This document shows, one piece after another, positions 1 to 11,109 of a stretch of DNA of 64,000 nucleotides (position 1 is its first letter; every line of letters starts with the position of its first letter). This DNA comes from Vombatus ursinus. Taxonomy: Eukaryota; Chordata; Mammalia; Diprotodontia; Vombatidae. The stretch is from positions 31,907,184-31,971,183 of the forward strand of contig NW_020954550.1 in assembly GCF_900497805.2 (NCBI RefSeq). The letters are read 5' to 3'. The position numbers were made by a program, and so were the translations under genes. The notes under the pieces were generated by a model, which saw nothing but the letters and a program-made list of their open reading frames with translations, was not told the origin of the DNA and did no database searches.

Positions 1-59
1 TCCTAATCTACCTCATTCTCCTGCCCAATTTATCTTACATAATAATGTTAGATTAATCC

Positions 60-575
60 TCCTGCAGCAAGTATCAGATTATTTCACTCCTTTGCTCAAA
101 AACTGTAATGGTTTTTTATTACCTACTGAATGATACTCAAATTCTTGAGCTTGTCATTCACTCTCCCTCTCTAGCCTCATCTCACCCTACTCTCCCAACA
201 CACTCTACATATCTCACATTATCCTACCTTGGCATCTCTCATTCTCTATACCTGAAATAACCTCCTTGTCAACTCTACCTGTCAACACCCTATCTGTCCT
301 TTAAAGTCTAGTTCTAATGCCACCTTTTCTTTGAAGCCTTCTCTGATCTCTCCAGATGAAAGTAATCTCTCCCTCATTTTATCTCCTAGAACTTTGTACC
401 CTAATTTGTAGTATAGTTATCTCTACATGATTCCAATAACCCCCACTAGATTATAAACTCTTTGGGCATATGAATGAACTTTTCTTTATATCCTTTTTCC
501 TTTCATGGTCTATCCAGTGCATTTCACATAGTAAGTGCTTGATAAGTATTTGCTCAATCAATAAATGAGTGAATT
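60..575 (+). mobile_element. L2 LINE, 3' end
   Basis: The sequence runs through the usual L2 order. First comes a CT-rich 'cttctctgatctctcc' block, then 'ccccactagattataaactc', then the end 'agtaagtgcttgataagtatttgctcaatcaataaatgagtg'-like motif read in pieces. L2 is an ancient CR1-like LINE that no longer moves in therian mammals. Only the 3' end is present, as is normal after 5' truncation. Confidence 0.8.
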
Positions 576-1640
576 TCTTGAAGTGAGTTTCACTTTTATA
601 TTCTACTCTTTTGATGTTTTGCTTTCACCTCATCTTTTTCTTTCACATCTTGTTTTTATTTTCTCACTTTTGGTCTTGCTGTCTCACTTTGGAGGCAAAC
701 AACCTACTCGTGCTACCATTAGATTTGATGAAAAAAAATAAAAATCATCCACTGAAATTGTGAACCTTCTCTTATATCTGTCATTTTCTATGAAAGCAGC
801 TCTGGCATAAGTTAATCCTGCAGTTCTTGCATGAACAGAAGAAAACAAATCTTACACTTGTTATGACTTCCTTTCTTGATACTTTCTTACTGTCAGGGCA
901 GGTGACTAATCTTCATAACTGCAACACTTGTATAAAAATAGACATCTAGGAAACAAGTATAGTTACAAAAATGAAATATTCAGAAGAGTTATTTATGAAC
1001 ATAAGTTTGATTTCCCCTTTCACCCTTCTTCTTTCATAAAAAAGAAAAAAAAATTCCACTATTAAAAAGCAAATTCTGAGTGTATTCCCATTGGAATTCA
1101 ACATTACCTTCCTGCTTCTCAGCAATAACCATCAGAACCACAACTAACAATTTTGGCATAAGGGCCAAACAGAATTCATCATGCCTGAGACAAGAACACC
1201 TTGAAATCAACTGTTTAATTAATTATGTACAAAATAATATTCTAATGCTCCAGTGGACCTATGATTTAATTGCTGTTGACATTCCCTCCCAATGGTCCTG
1301 ACAAGTGACTGGGTCAGCTTTCCAGGGGCTGGATTGGCTAATTATGAAAAAGCATGTTATCCTGGTCATCTGGCCAATTTGTGGTGAGTTCTTTGGCCAT
1401 AGCAAAGCATGTAAAAATAAGACAAAAGCTACGCAAGACAAAATCAGTTGAACTGGAGGGGGAATTGATGGATTTTGCTGCTGCAGTGCATACATTACAT
1501 TTTTGTGCGTTCTAAATTTCTGTGTATTAGGAAAAGTCTTACTCAGTACAACCTAACTATGATTGTCATCATCTTTTCTGTTAGTGAAGTGCTATATTTC
1601 AATGAAGTATGGCAATAATGCTATGCATATCTAGAAGAAT
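576..1640. other. No recognised feature
   Basis: AT-rich sequence with only short homopolymers. The open frames at 1080-1301 and 1259-1495 are short, overlap on opposite strands and resemble no protein I know. I see no repeat family here. Confidence 0.4.
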
Positions 1641-1644
1641 ACTT

Positions 1645-2715
1645 ATATAATTCAATTCAATTCAATGTGTATTAAGGATCTACTATTTCCAAGCCTCCAT
1701 TCTCAGCTCCAGGACACAAAGACAATAATTATACATTCCAAGCCCTCAAGGAACTTGCATTTCATGTGGGTGGGGAATAGAAGGCAGGGAGCAATATTTA
1801 CAAAGATAAATAACTACAAAGTAGGGAGTAATGGGGGCAGAGAAGATATTCAAACAAATTTCTCTATATAAACTTGAGAACAGCATTTTCAGTTAGAAAG
1901 ATCAAAGTAGATTGGGAGTACATTCTAGTCACAGCAAATTCAGAGAGACAGGAGAGCAGGAAGAGATTAAGAAATAACTCCTGCTCTTATTGGACTAAAA
2001 TAAATATTTCATGGAGAAGAGTAATGTGAAATAAGCCTCAAAAGGTGGATTGGAAATAGATTGTGTCAGGCTGAAAATGCCACAGTAAGGAGGTTGTGGT
2101 TTATCCCATTGGCAATAGAGAGCCACTGAAGGTTTTTAAGCATGAATGACATATTTAAACTGTGTGTTATGAATTAATTTGCATTAAGAAACTGATTTTC
2201 ATAGCTGTTTGGATGAATAAATTGAAACAGGGAGAGGATGGAGGAAGACAAACCAATAAGGAGGCTAGTATAATAGGCTAGAAAAAATGAGAACCAGAAC
2301 CAGGGAGGTAGCAGTGGAGAGATGTAAGGGATAGTACAGATGTAAAACTGGCAAGATTTGAAACTGATTGGATGATAGGAGTGAGGAAAAAGCAGCCAAA
2401 GATGACTCTTAGGTTTCAATAGTAGGTGACTGGGAAGATGGTTTTGTTATCATCAAAAAAAAAAAAATAGGGAATTTGGAATAAGGGACAGGTCGAGGGG
2501 GAAGATGATGAGTTCTGTTTTAGAAATGTTTAGTTTGAGGCGATGATGGAATATTTAAGTGTAATGCCCAATAGGTAGCTTGATGATATGGGACTGAAAA
2601 CTGGGGAGAGATGATAATTGATCCAATGAGAGTAGATGAGTAGATGACAGGGAAGAGTGCGGAGAGTGAAAAGAAAAGGAGTGAGAAGAGAGCCTTGAGG
2701 GGAATGACTGACATG
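1645..2715 (-). mobile_element. L2 LINE, about 1.1 kb, reverse orientation
   Basis: Read on the minus strand this follows the L2 3' half. The plus strand shows its complement in order: 'aattcaatgtgtattaagg', 'ctcaaggaacttgca', 'ggcaatagagagccactgaa', 'ggaggctagtataatag', 'gatgactcttaggtttc' and 'gatgatgagttctgttttag'. The same blocks recur at 17225-18480 and 51222-52180. It is old and strongly diverged, with an A-run at about 2455-2467. No intact reading frame remains. Confidence 0.7.
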
Positions 2716-3865
2716 AGCATTCCTTTTTACAAAGCCTTTCCCCGGCCCCCAATTTTTGAAGGTTTTCTTTACTCTTAAGTGGGTTATCTTTTATTTTGTG
2801 TGGTAGGCATTTTTTTTTTTTAAAACAACACATCCCTTAGGTTGCTGTGAAAATGATTTATTTACATGTCACTCTTTAGGAATCATCTATTTAGTAAATG
2901 GAGATTCAGCTGTACAATGTAGGAATTCAGTGGAATTTTTTACTACCTACAGATAATGCGTTAAAAACTGCTTTGCTCGGGTGAAAGCTTCCTTTGAATG
3001 GTAAATTATGAGGTTGGATTTATACATGATTTAATTTGGCAGTAAGTGTCACTACTATTTCATCCTACCTGATTTTCATGCCCTTTGTCCTCCAAAAGCT
3101 CTACGTTCTCCATTTTTTCCCTCCCTAAACAATTTATATTTTCTGTTATAGTACTCATACTTAAAATATTTCTAAAGTACATTTATTGCCTTCCTTCCAT
3201 CACTACTATACCAATCTAACATTAGAATCTAACACTTTCCCTAACAAAGGAATTTAGATTGAGTACATTGGAATATTAATGCTTACCATTTTCAGAATAT
3301 TGTCTTCATAGAAAAACAACCCTGTTAAGTGTTACAGCTTAGGGCTACAAAGAAACACAAAGTATTCATGTCTAATTTTCGACTCTTACTAAAAACGAAA
3401 TGCTTTAATTCTATTTGTCAGTCTCATGGGAATAGATTATAGAACCTTGGTCTCATTTACACTGGTTGATATAAGTAAACCTCTTTAATCGACTTTAATT
3501 CACCTTAGATTGATTTCACCAAATAAAAAGCTCTAATAAAATTATATTCCCTGAGTTATGTTATTTTTATCAGCCTGTGATAGAATTAATATTACTAGTA
3601 TTTCCTTGATGAAGTTTTTTTTTCTCTCCATCCACAACATGAGGAGGTTCAGGACCTGCCTCTTTCCCTTGTTCTTAAGGATTAGCTTTCCCTAAAAGGA
3701 GATGATGCTATCCATAGGCCCTTATTGGCTCTGGCTTCCTGACCAGCCAAAGGCATAAGAAGTTCCAGCCATGGGCAGTTGGGACCCCTTGGACTTCTTG
3801 GATTTCTAAACACCATATGAGTCACCACATCCTTCACAATACCCTGCCCTGATAACCAAATATGT
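2716..3865. other. No recognised feature
   Basis: AT-rich sequence without a repeat I can name. The overlapping minus-strand frames around 2520-2833 continue the reverse complement of L2 and low-complexity sequence, so I do not treat them as genes. Confidence 0.4.
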
Positions 3866-3960
3866 TTCCATATGAGATCAAATGAGATAATATTTATAAG
3901 GCACTCAGCACACTGCCTGGCACATAGTAGGTGTTTAATAAATGCTTATTCCCTTATTCA
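3866..3960 (+). mobile_element. MIR/Ther-1 SINE, 3' end
   Basis: Shows the typical MIR end: 'atgagataatatttataagg', 'cactcagcacactgcctggc', then 'agtaggtgtttaataaatgc'. MIR is a tRNA-derived CORE-SINE whose tail matches L2, so a short L2 end is the alternative. Confidence 0.6.
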
Positions 3961-4194
3961 CCCCATATGGAGTTAAGGAATCCCTTCTCCTTTACATCTG
4001 TTGTATGCAATCAAAAGCCTTTGTGCAAACAAAATCAACACACTTAGAATTAAAGGAAAAACAGTGAACTGGGGAAAAATTTTTTGTGAGTTTCTCTGAT
4101 AAAGGTATCATATCCCAAATATATAGGGAAGTAATTCAAATATATAAGAAGAATTATTATTCTAATAGATAAATGATCTAAAGATATATGCAGG

Positions 4195-4349
4195 GGGCAG
4201 CTAGGTGGTGCAGTGGATAGAGCACCAGCCCTGGAGTCAGGAGGACCTGAGTTCAAATCTGGGCTCAGACACATAATATTTCCTAGCTGTGTGATTGTGG
4301 GCAAGTCACTTAACCCCGATTGCCTCACCAAAAAAAAAAAAAAAAAGAA
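4195..4349 (+). mobile_element. tRNA-derived marsupial SINE with poly-A tail
   Basis: Complete short SINE. It has the head 'ggggcagctaggtggtgcag', the RNA polymerase III A-box region 'agtggatagagcacc', the B-box-like 'gagttcaaatctgg', the body end 'gattgcctcacc' and a poly-A tail. A direct repeat flanks it ('aaagatatatgcagg' at 4180-4194 and 'aaagatatgtgcagg' at 4350-4364). That is a target-site duplication inside the L1. The head is tRNA-like but this is not a tRNA gene. Confidence 0.9.
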
Positions 4350-4439
4350 AAAGATATGTGCAGGTGTTACTCAAAGGAGAAAAAGAAGCTATGGACAACT
4401 ATATGAGTATTGTTCCAAATCACCAATAACAACAATAAC

Positions 4440-4640
4440 ATAATGCTTTAAATTTTCCAAAGTCTTTATGAATATTATTTCATCTTGCCCTCAACACACT
4501 CCTGTGAGGTAGCTGCTATTATTATCTTCATTTTATAGATGAGAAAACAGATGAGAGAGGTTAAGTTGCTTGATCTGGGTCATATCTGACTCAGGTCTTC
4601 TTGACCCCAAATTCAGCACTCTATCCACTATGCCACCTAA
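4440..4640 (-). mobile_element. MIR/Ther-1 SINE, reverse
   Basis: The complement of MIR is clear: 'cctgtgaggtagctgctatt', 'attttatagatgagaaaaca', 'gagaggttaagttgcttg', then 'gcactctatccactatgcc' at the head end. It sits inside the L1 copy, between the second and third L1 pieces. Confidence 0.75.
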
Positions 4641-5769
4641 AAGAAAATCAAATTAAATCAACTATAAGATTTACCTCATATCCAAAAGATTAGGAAAGAT
4701 TACCAAAAGGGAAATGGCAATTGTGGTAGGGGCTTTGGAAGCACAGGCACACTAATACTCTGTTGGTGGAGCTATGAATTGGTCTAGCCATTCAGAAAAC
4801 CAATTTGGAATACTACTCAAAAAATGCTGAAAAGGGTATACTTAGAGAAACCTAGGAAGACTTCTATGTACTGAAGTAAGAGTGAAGTAAGCAGAACCAA
4901 AATATTTTACATAACTGCAACATTGTAAAGAAAATAAATTTTGAAAGACTTGAGAACTTTGGCATATGCAATGACCAATCATGACTGTATGTGACCAATG
5001 ATGGGTACTACTTTACCTTCTGACAGAAAGGTAAAGAAGAGGTATGGCATTAGACATGCTTTTTAGTCATGGATATCATATGGTTTTATTTTGCTTGTCT
5101 GTGCTTATTTGTTACAAGGGAGGTTTTTTTTTAAATTTGGAGAGAGAAGAGAATAGGAGGGAGATATAAAGTGATAGTGATGTCAAAAAGGAGATGAGAT
5201 AAAAGGGGGGGAAGTAGCAATGAAGCATTTAAAAGGGTTTGCAGAAAAGAGCAGAATGAGGTTCAGGAGGAGGCAGAGACTAGCACTATGTCTGAAGCTA
5301 TACTGTTGAATTTATAATATACTTTTTAAAGGTAACAGATTAGAAATTCCCAGTTTTATATGCCATCCTTTTACCGCTCTTCTTTAGAAATATTCATGTT
5401 TATAGGTGCTTGACAAGTTGAGAATTATAGAAAAATAAAATGTATATGGGTGAGTGTGTATGGTCATAGATATAAGAAAGATACTCAGGCCATGGGAGGG
5501 ATGGGTTGGGTAAAGGGACAGTCATGTGTTGTATGTGGTATGCAGAGAAAGTTAGGAGTCCTGACTGAGAGAGTGCTGAGTGTGACATTATATGTCTATA
5601 TAAAGGGCAAACACTTCAAGAGAGAACCTCTAGAGAGGTAGTGGAGACAGAGGTATAGTGAAAATTTTCAAATGGCTACCAAGACACCAACGTTGTGAAG
5701 ATGTGTAAGAAATCAGCTCCAGCATATTTCTTGACCTCCAGGGCTTGCAATTCTAAAATTTACTGAGAG

Positions 5770-6015
5770 TGAACCTCCCCTAAGTAAACCCTCCTTCTGG
5801 TTTGAATTGAAATCTTATCTCACTCTCATCTGAGATCACTCTTTTATATCTTTTGGTGTATTGTAATCTGTAAAACTTTGATTACTGATGTTGTTTTGCT
5901 TAGACCAGTGGGTTTACATGTTATTTGTTATTATCTTGAGAATAACTAGCATTTGATGGTAAGGGGCTAAGCTGGTTAGTGTAAGTGAAGGGCTACTCTC
6001 TCCCCTTGAGAGTGA
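5770..6015 (+). repeat. Unassigned dispersed repeat, copy A (LTR-like?)
   Basis: This stretch aligns with 15065-15310 on the same strand. Shared blocks include 'gtattgtaatctgt' versus 'gtattctaatctgt', 'ttatttgttattatcttgag' versus 'ttatttgttatcactgag', and 'tttgatggtaaggggc' versus 'tttggtgggaaggggt'. I do not recognise the family. An old solo LTR is possible, but neither end is clear. Confidence 0.4.
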
Positions 6016-6070
6016 TCAGAGAAATAGCTTTCATTCCAAATCCAGACTTGTACCTCTAGAGGAGAGATAT

Positions 6071-6214
6071 TTTTTTTAGGCAATTGGGGTTAAGTGACTT
6101 GCCTAGGGTCACACAGCTAGTAAGTGTCAAGTGTTTGGTCTGAGGCCGGATTTGAATTCAGGACCTCCTGACTTCAGGGCCGGTGCTCTATCCACCGTAT
6201 CACCTAGCTGCCCC
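6071..6214 (-). mobile_element. tRNA-derived marsupial SINE, reverse
   Basis: Reverse copy of the short poly-A SINE. The T-run comes first, then 'aggcaattggggttaagtga', and the head complement 'cacctagctgcccctt' at the right end. Near-identical flanks ('tctagaggagagatat' at 6055-6070 and 'ttagaggagagatttt' at 6215-6230) mark the target-site duplication. Confidence 0.9.
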
Positions 6215-6228
6215 TTAGAGGAGAGATT

Positions 6229-6290
6229 TTTGAGAAGTGGAAGATATATCTATCCATATGCATAGATAGATATATCTTCCACTTCTCAAA
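6229..6290. repeat. Perfect 26-bp inverted repeat, 10-nt loop
   Basis: Left arm 6229-6254 begins 'tttgagaagtggaagat' and the right arm 6265-6290 is its exact reverse complement. The loop is 'catatgcata'. The hairpin lies directly after the SINE target-site duplication and before a CA/TA microsatellite. I see no protein-binding or transposon-end signature. Confidence 0.95.
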
Positions 6291-6700
6291 TGTATATGTT
6301 ATACACACACATACACACACATACATATATATGAATTCTAGTCCAATATACTTCTTGAAGGCTAGAGAAGAGACTGACCACTTTCAGTAGTACTAAATCC
6401 TACCTACTTCCTCCCCCAACCCTCTCCATAGCTAGGTTGTAGGCAGTGGCCATCATGGCCTTTCTCCTATTGTCTGCAGGGATAAGATCAGGTCTCAGGT
6501 CATATTCATGCTACCCACTTCTATCTGTCGTCTGTCTATCTATCTATCTATCTTTCCATCTATCTAGCTAAACAGTCATGTATATGCATATATACACAGG
6601 ATATATGCATCTCTACACACACACATATATATATAACACATATGCATACATATATACACATACATACATATACATACACACATATGAAATTCAAAGACCT
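6291..6700. repeat. Microsatellite-rich block (CA, TA, TATC)
   Basis: Three simple-repeat patches. CA/CATA lies at about 6303-6332, TATC at about 6533-6560, and mixed CATA/TA at about 6575-6690. Between them, 6360-6530 is ordinary sequence I cannot assign. The apparent 60-residue Tyr/His/Ile open frame at 6578-6760 is a translation of the repeat, not a gene. Confidence 0.85.
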
Positions 6701-6737
6701 AGCATGGCCACCTATCATCAGGTCCCTGAGTTAGATG

Positions 6738-6750
6738 CAATGACGGATAG

Positions 6751-6797
<47 letters not shown>

Positions 6798-6807
6798 NNN
6801 NNNNNNN

Positions 6808-6857
<50 letters not shown>

Positions 6858-6860
6858 TTA
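6738..6860. repeat. (GATA)n microsatellite with 10-base gap
   Basis: Tandem GATA units on both sides of ten N at 6798-6807. The N run is an assembly placeholder, so the true array length is unknown. Confidence 0.95.
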
Positions 6861-6866
6861 GATAGA

Positions 6867-6948
6867 CAGAGATATATAACACAAATTAAATGGATTTTAT
6901 AGAGAGATCTCTCTATTTAATTCATTTCATTTGTGTGTATATCTCTGT
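6867..6948. repeat. Long imperfect inverted repeat, no loop
   Basis: The arms are about 40 bases each and meet at 'gagatctc' near 6907. The inner 18 bases are perfectly symmetric. The outer part pairs 'cagagatata' with 'tatatctctg', with a few mismatches and one offset. It directly follows the GATA array. Confidence 0.85.
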
Positions 6949-7164
6949 GATATCACCTGGTATTCATTATGTCCAGTATTTTGCAATTTTTTTTTCTTGA
7001 AGTGAACAACCATGATAAGTAAACATGAGTTTTCTGCATAGACTGCGAGCCTCTGGCTTCTTTCATTCTTTTATCTGGAATCACATTTTCCAATATATTT
7101 TCACCATCCTTGCCCAAGTCCATCTTTGCATTGAAGTTACCCTATATTAAGGCATATAAATGGA

Positions 7165-7227
7165 AATGTGATATAGTGAAAAGGGAGCTGGGTTTTGAGT
7201 CTAAGGAACTGGTTTTAAATTCTGGCT
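7165..7227 (+). mobile_element. MIR SINE, left half
   Basis: 'atagtgaaaagggagctggg' followed by 'ttttaaattctggctttgcc' is the front half of MIR. The rest continues at 8137 after the L1 insertion. Confidence 0.65.
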
Positions 7228-8136
7228 TTGCCATTCCCCAAGTGACAAATGATCAAAAAATATATGATCAGTTTCCAGATGAAGTAATCAAAGCTATCTA
7301 TAGCCATATGAAAAAAATGTTCTAAATCACTATTGATTGGAGAAATGCAAATTAAAACAATACTTAGGTATTACCTCACACCTATTAGATTGTCTAATAG
7401 GACAGAAAAGGAGAATGATGAATATTGGAGGGGATGTGGGAAAATTGAGACACTAATGCATTGTTGTTGGAGTTATGAACTGATTCAACCATTACGCAGA
7501 GTAATTTGGAACTATACCCACATATTTTTAGCATCTCTTTTCTGGTAGCAAAGAATTGGATATTGAGGGGATGCCCATCAGTTGAGGAATGGATGAACAA
7601 TTTCTGGTATATGATTGTAATGGAATGCTATTGTGATATAAGAAATGATAAGCAAAAAAACAAAACAAAACAAAACTAGAGAGAGTTACATGAACTGATG
7701 CAAAGTGAAATGAGTAGAACCAGGAGAACATTGAATATAGTAACAGCACCATTCTAAGATGATCAACTGTGAATGATTTAGCTATTCTAAGCAATACAAT
7801 GATACAAGACAACTTTGAAAGACTTATCATGAAAAATGATATCCATCCCCTGAAAAAGAACTGAAGGAATCTGAATAGAGATTAAACCACATTTTATTAC
7901 TTTATTTTTCTTGGGTTTTTATTTTAGTCTATGTTTTCTTTTACGACATGACTAATATGGAAATATGTTTTTCATGAATATACATGTATAACCTGTATCA
8001 AATTGCTTGCCTTCTCAATAAAGGGGATAGGAAGGGAGGGAGAGAATTTGGAACTCAATTTTTAAAAAATAATGTTGAAAATTGTTTTTACATGTAATTG
8101 GGGAAAAATAAAATATTAAATTTAAAACAAAAAAAA
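7228..8136 (+). mobile_element. L1 LINE 3' end inserted in a MIR
   Basis: L1 on the plus strand. It contains the C-terminal part of ORF2 and the 3' UTR, ending in an A-rich tail near 8136. The frame at 7333-7548 gives MIGEMQIKTILRYYLTPIRL, matching the conserved L1 ORF2 motif MQIKT-RYHLTP, followed by GCGKIETLMHCCWSYELIQP. The target is a MIR. 'ttctggctttgcc' before and 'ccaggctctgctactttg' after look like the duplicated site. Confidence 0.85.
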
Positions 8137-8268
8137 TCCAGGCTCTGCTACTTTGACCTTGATAAATCACTTCATCTCTATGGGCTTCAGTTTTCTCATC
8201 TGCAAAATGGGAGTGTCTGACTAGATCACCTCTGAGGTTCCTTTTACATTTAAATATATGATTGTGTA
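8137..8268 (+). mobile_element. MIR SINE, right half
   Basis: Contains 'tttgaccttgataaatcact', 'cagttttctcatctgcaaaa', 'tgggagtgtctgactagatc' and 'ctctgaggttcctttt'. This is the second half of the MIR started at 7165. Confidence 0.8.
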
Positions 8269-8269
8269 C

Positions 8270-8870
8270 TGATTTTAATCTGTAAGGTCTTATCGAATTC
8301 TTCATAGAATTTTTTGGCCTCTTCATTCTCTACAATGATGTTGGTGTGCAAATGAAAATTATTTTCATACTGGTCTTTAAAAAATATAATCATAAGCATT
8401 ATATAAGATGACCAAATATCCCATGAAATTATGTCCTTTGTTGCCTTTAAAAATATGATAAAACCAACTTCTTTATTTGCCTCTCCTAGTAGAATCTGTG
8501 AGACATCCTATCATTAGGATATAACTTCCTTCTATCTTCTCTTTTCATTTATAGAAAGAATGCCAGTTGGTATGATTTAATTTCTCTATTAGAGCATCTG
8601 CTTTTTTGTCACTGGACATCTGACATTTTGATTAACTTGCACAGAGAAATACTTGATGAATGTCTTTTCATTGAAATTAGAAGTATCCTCACAAAGTATC
8701 TGAATTACACATCTGTATTTCCTTGAAGTCTTTAACGAAAACAGTAATACAACTCTTAAAGGTATATATTTACTAGTAAAGGGGTAGGAAATACAACTTT
8801 TAATATTATGAAAACTCACCATGTTTGACAAATTCATTCCTTTTCCAGTTGAAGTCATCCAGCTCTACCA
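8270..8870 (-). mobile_element. RTE-like LINE fossil, endonuclease region
   Basis: On the minus strand the stretch around 8275-8330 reads EEAKKFYEEFDKTLQI. This resembles the DEEVE-FYE-L-- segment of the endonuclease domain in RTE/BovB-type LINEs. Upstream, a broken frame contains LKTSRKYRCVIQ, similar to the LKLS-KY-L-IIQ-YAP segment. The match is read by eye and the copy is heavily decayed, so the family is likely but the exact clade is not settled. Confidence 0.45.
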
Positions 8871-8871
8871 T

Positions 8872-9035
8872 CTGTAACATTAGTCTCTTTGAGTATCAAT
8901 TTTCTCATCTATACAGTGAAACCTGCCCCATCAACCTTATCAGGTGGTTTTGATCAAAGGAGGTCATATTGATAAAGTACTTTATAAACCTTAAAAAGTG
9001 CTATGCAGATGTAATTTTAATTACTATTCAATCAT
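8872..9035 (+). mobile_element. MIR SINE
   Basis: Shows 'caattttctcatctatacag', then 'gataaagtactttataaacc' and 'agtgctatgcagatgt', the mid and end parts of MIR. It is very diverged. Confidence 0.6.
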
Positions 9036-9124
9036 TAAATATTTATAGAACACATACAATTTGAATAATAGTATGCTAGGCGTGGAGTGTGAAATCCAGA
9101 CACCTAATATGGTCAGCTAGCCCC

Positions 9125-9325
9125 TGAATTAGAGGCAAAGATAGAACATTAGAGATGAAAAGCACCTCAAAGATCACCTGCTGTAACCCCCCTTCTCTTC
9201 TAGATGAGGAAAACAGAAACTGCATAAGTGAAGTGAGTTGCTGGAGGTCCCACAATTCTTCGTCTGCCTCTCAGACTCTGAACTGTGCACAAGTTTTTCC
9301 ACTACACCATGTTCATCACATGAAG
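9125..9325 (-). mobile_element. MIR-like SINE, reverse
   Basis: 'cctcaaagatcacctgctgt', 'cttctagatgaggaaaacag' and 'ttttccactacaccatg' follow the reversed MIR/Ther pattern. The family name is uncertain. Confidence 0.5.
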
Positions 9326-9441
9326 AAGTCACCTTTATTATATTCTCAATTGAGCAGTGATAACAGAAGTTATTTGCAAGTATATACTCCCATAGAGCAA
9401 TGAGCTTTCCCTCTTTGCATTGAGGATCAAAAACTAGACCG

Positions 9442-9703
9442 ACCAGTTCTTAGGTGGTACAGCGGATAGAGTACTAAGCCTAGAATCAGGAAGACTTGAA
9501 TTCAAATTCAGTCTCAAACATTTACTAGCTGTGTGATTCTGGGCAAGTCATTTAACCTCTGTCTGTCTCAGTTTCCTCACCTATAAAATGGGGGCAATAA
9601 TAGCACCTACTTCTCAAGATTGTTGTGAGGATAAAATGAGAGAATAATTATAAAGCGCTTAGCATGTGAGGCACTACATAAACATTAGCTATTATTATTA
9701 TAA
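9442..9703 (+). mobile_element. Ther-1/MIR SINE, near full length
   Basis: Head 'taggtggtacagcggataga', B-box-like 'gaattcaaattcag', core 'ctagctgtgtgattctgggc', 'gtttcctcacctataaaatg', 'gttgtgaggataaaatgaga' and the end 'taaacattagctattattat'. All MIR sections are present in order. Confidence 0.9.
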
Positions 9704-10735
9704 GGATCTCAGATCTGGTCTCTATTTTGTGGTGAATCTGGGAGGAAATGTGTCTTCAGCTGCCATGAGCACTGGCGGAATCCATTCCTTTGTATTTGGC
9801 ACTAAAGCTCCAACTGTGACCGGCTTCAACCTTCAGTAACTTCTGCTGTCCTTTCCCTGACCTGCCAAACTCTCAGTAACAAACTGTTTGCTGTCGTGGT
9901 GGTTTCTAATAATGTGCTCAGCTTACATGGAAATGGCCACATTAAATATTTACAGAAAATTTGAGAGAGATGGCCAAAATAGCCTGAGCTCTGCCTAGAG
10001 GAAGCTGGGAAGGCACATGGCAGATGATGTTATTGGATAGTGTTGCTTTTTGGGGAAGATCAGAAGTAGTACTTGTATTTTTCCTTTTTTCTTTTTTTTT
10101 CTGAAGCTTGTACTTGATCAGGCAGGGCTAGGAGAAGGAGCTCATTTAAATTACAAGGTTACAGGAAGAAATATATCCGGTTGACCCCAGTTAATAAAAG
10201 GGTTTCCAGTGGGAGTGCTCTAATCGGTTCCTGTTCTTCAAAGCAGGTTGTAAGAAGGAAATCTCTTGCTTGAATACAGTCAAGTCCACTTTAATGGAGG
10301 TAAATTTATGTCCTCACCACCCTCAAAGGAAATGTGTTTGTCCTAGTACAAACCCTTGAAGTGACAGATTCTCTGTTGCCAAATTTAGGCAGCCCAAGAA
10401 CACACATTTGTCTGGTATTCGTGACAAATGAATGTCCTGAATGTTCTACTTAAGTGAATTTTAAGATTTCATCCATTTTAGATGAGTATTTTTTGAGATG
10501 TCTTCTCCATTTCTCTGATTTAAGAAAAAAGATTTATTGGGGCCTTTTGTTTTCACATCACAAACATTCCTGGAGACATGCCTCCTATTTCCCAGCCCCA
10601 GAGCATAATCCTCCCTTGTAACAGAGAAAAACATTTAAACCAAAACAACCAAATACAGGGATATACAGATGTAAGAAACATCCATGCTCCAAAGTCTACC
10701 ACTTCTCTGCTAAAAGTAGGAGATAATGTACCATT
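9704..10735. other. Repeat-poor stretch
   Basis: I see no repeat family in most of this kilobase. It has higher sequence complexity than its surroundings, mainly at 9720-10200. The short frame at 10578-10781 resembles nothing I know. It could be ordinary unique DNA or hold conserved non-coding sequence. Confidence 0.35.
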
Positions 10736-10739
10736 TTTT

Positions 10740-11095
10740 TATTCTTCAAGACCAAAATTGGTTATTTTGATTAATTATTAATTATTAATTATTTTGATCC
10801 CTTTTAATCTCCTATCACTTCCGTTACTGAAGTCACTGAATGAATTGTTCACCTGCTTCTGCTTACTTCATATTGTATCACTTCCTTTAAGTTTTCTCAG
10901 TGTTTCTCAGAACTCCTCGTATTTGTCATTTCTCATTATCTATTAATATTCTTCTGTTTTTATCCACTGTAATTTGTTCAGCTATTCCTCAATTGATGAG
11001 CATTCACTTGCTTCTAGTATTTTGCTATGAAAAAAGTATGAATATTAATATTTCAACATATGTCACACATTTCTTTCTGTTTTTGAACTTCTTGG
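10740..11095 (-). mobile_element. L1 LINE 3' end, reverse
   Basis: 'cagctattcctcaattgatg' plus 'agcattcacttgcttctagt' is the complement of the late L1 ORF2 segment found at 7550-7600 and 26790. The flanking 'cttacttcatattgtatcac' is the complement of the end of ORF2. The copy is old and broken. Confidence 0.65.
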
Positions 11096-11109
11096 GGTGT
11101 ATAAGACAG

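Larger units (their letters stand above)
4025..5335 (+). mobile_element. L1 LINE 3' end, interrupted
   Basis: Old L1 on the plus strand in three pieces: about 4025-4194, 4365-4438 and 4645-5335. The first piece has 'tctctgataaaggtatcat', which belongs to the end of L1 ORF2. The third has the late ORF2 and 3' UTR ('ctgttggtggagctatgaat', 'gcagaaccaaaatattttac'). A SINE and a MIR separate the pieces. The coding frames are broken. The 3' boundary is uncertain. Confidence 0.65.

Noticed and set aside
4195-4349. tRNA gene
   Set aside because: The tRNA-like promoter boxes belong to the head of a SINE with a poly-A tail and a target-site duplication. The same head recurs many times.
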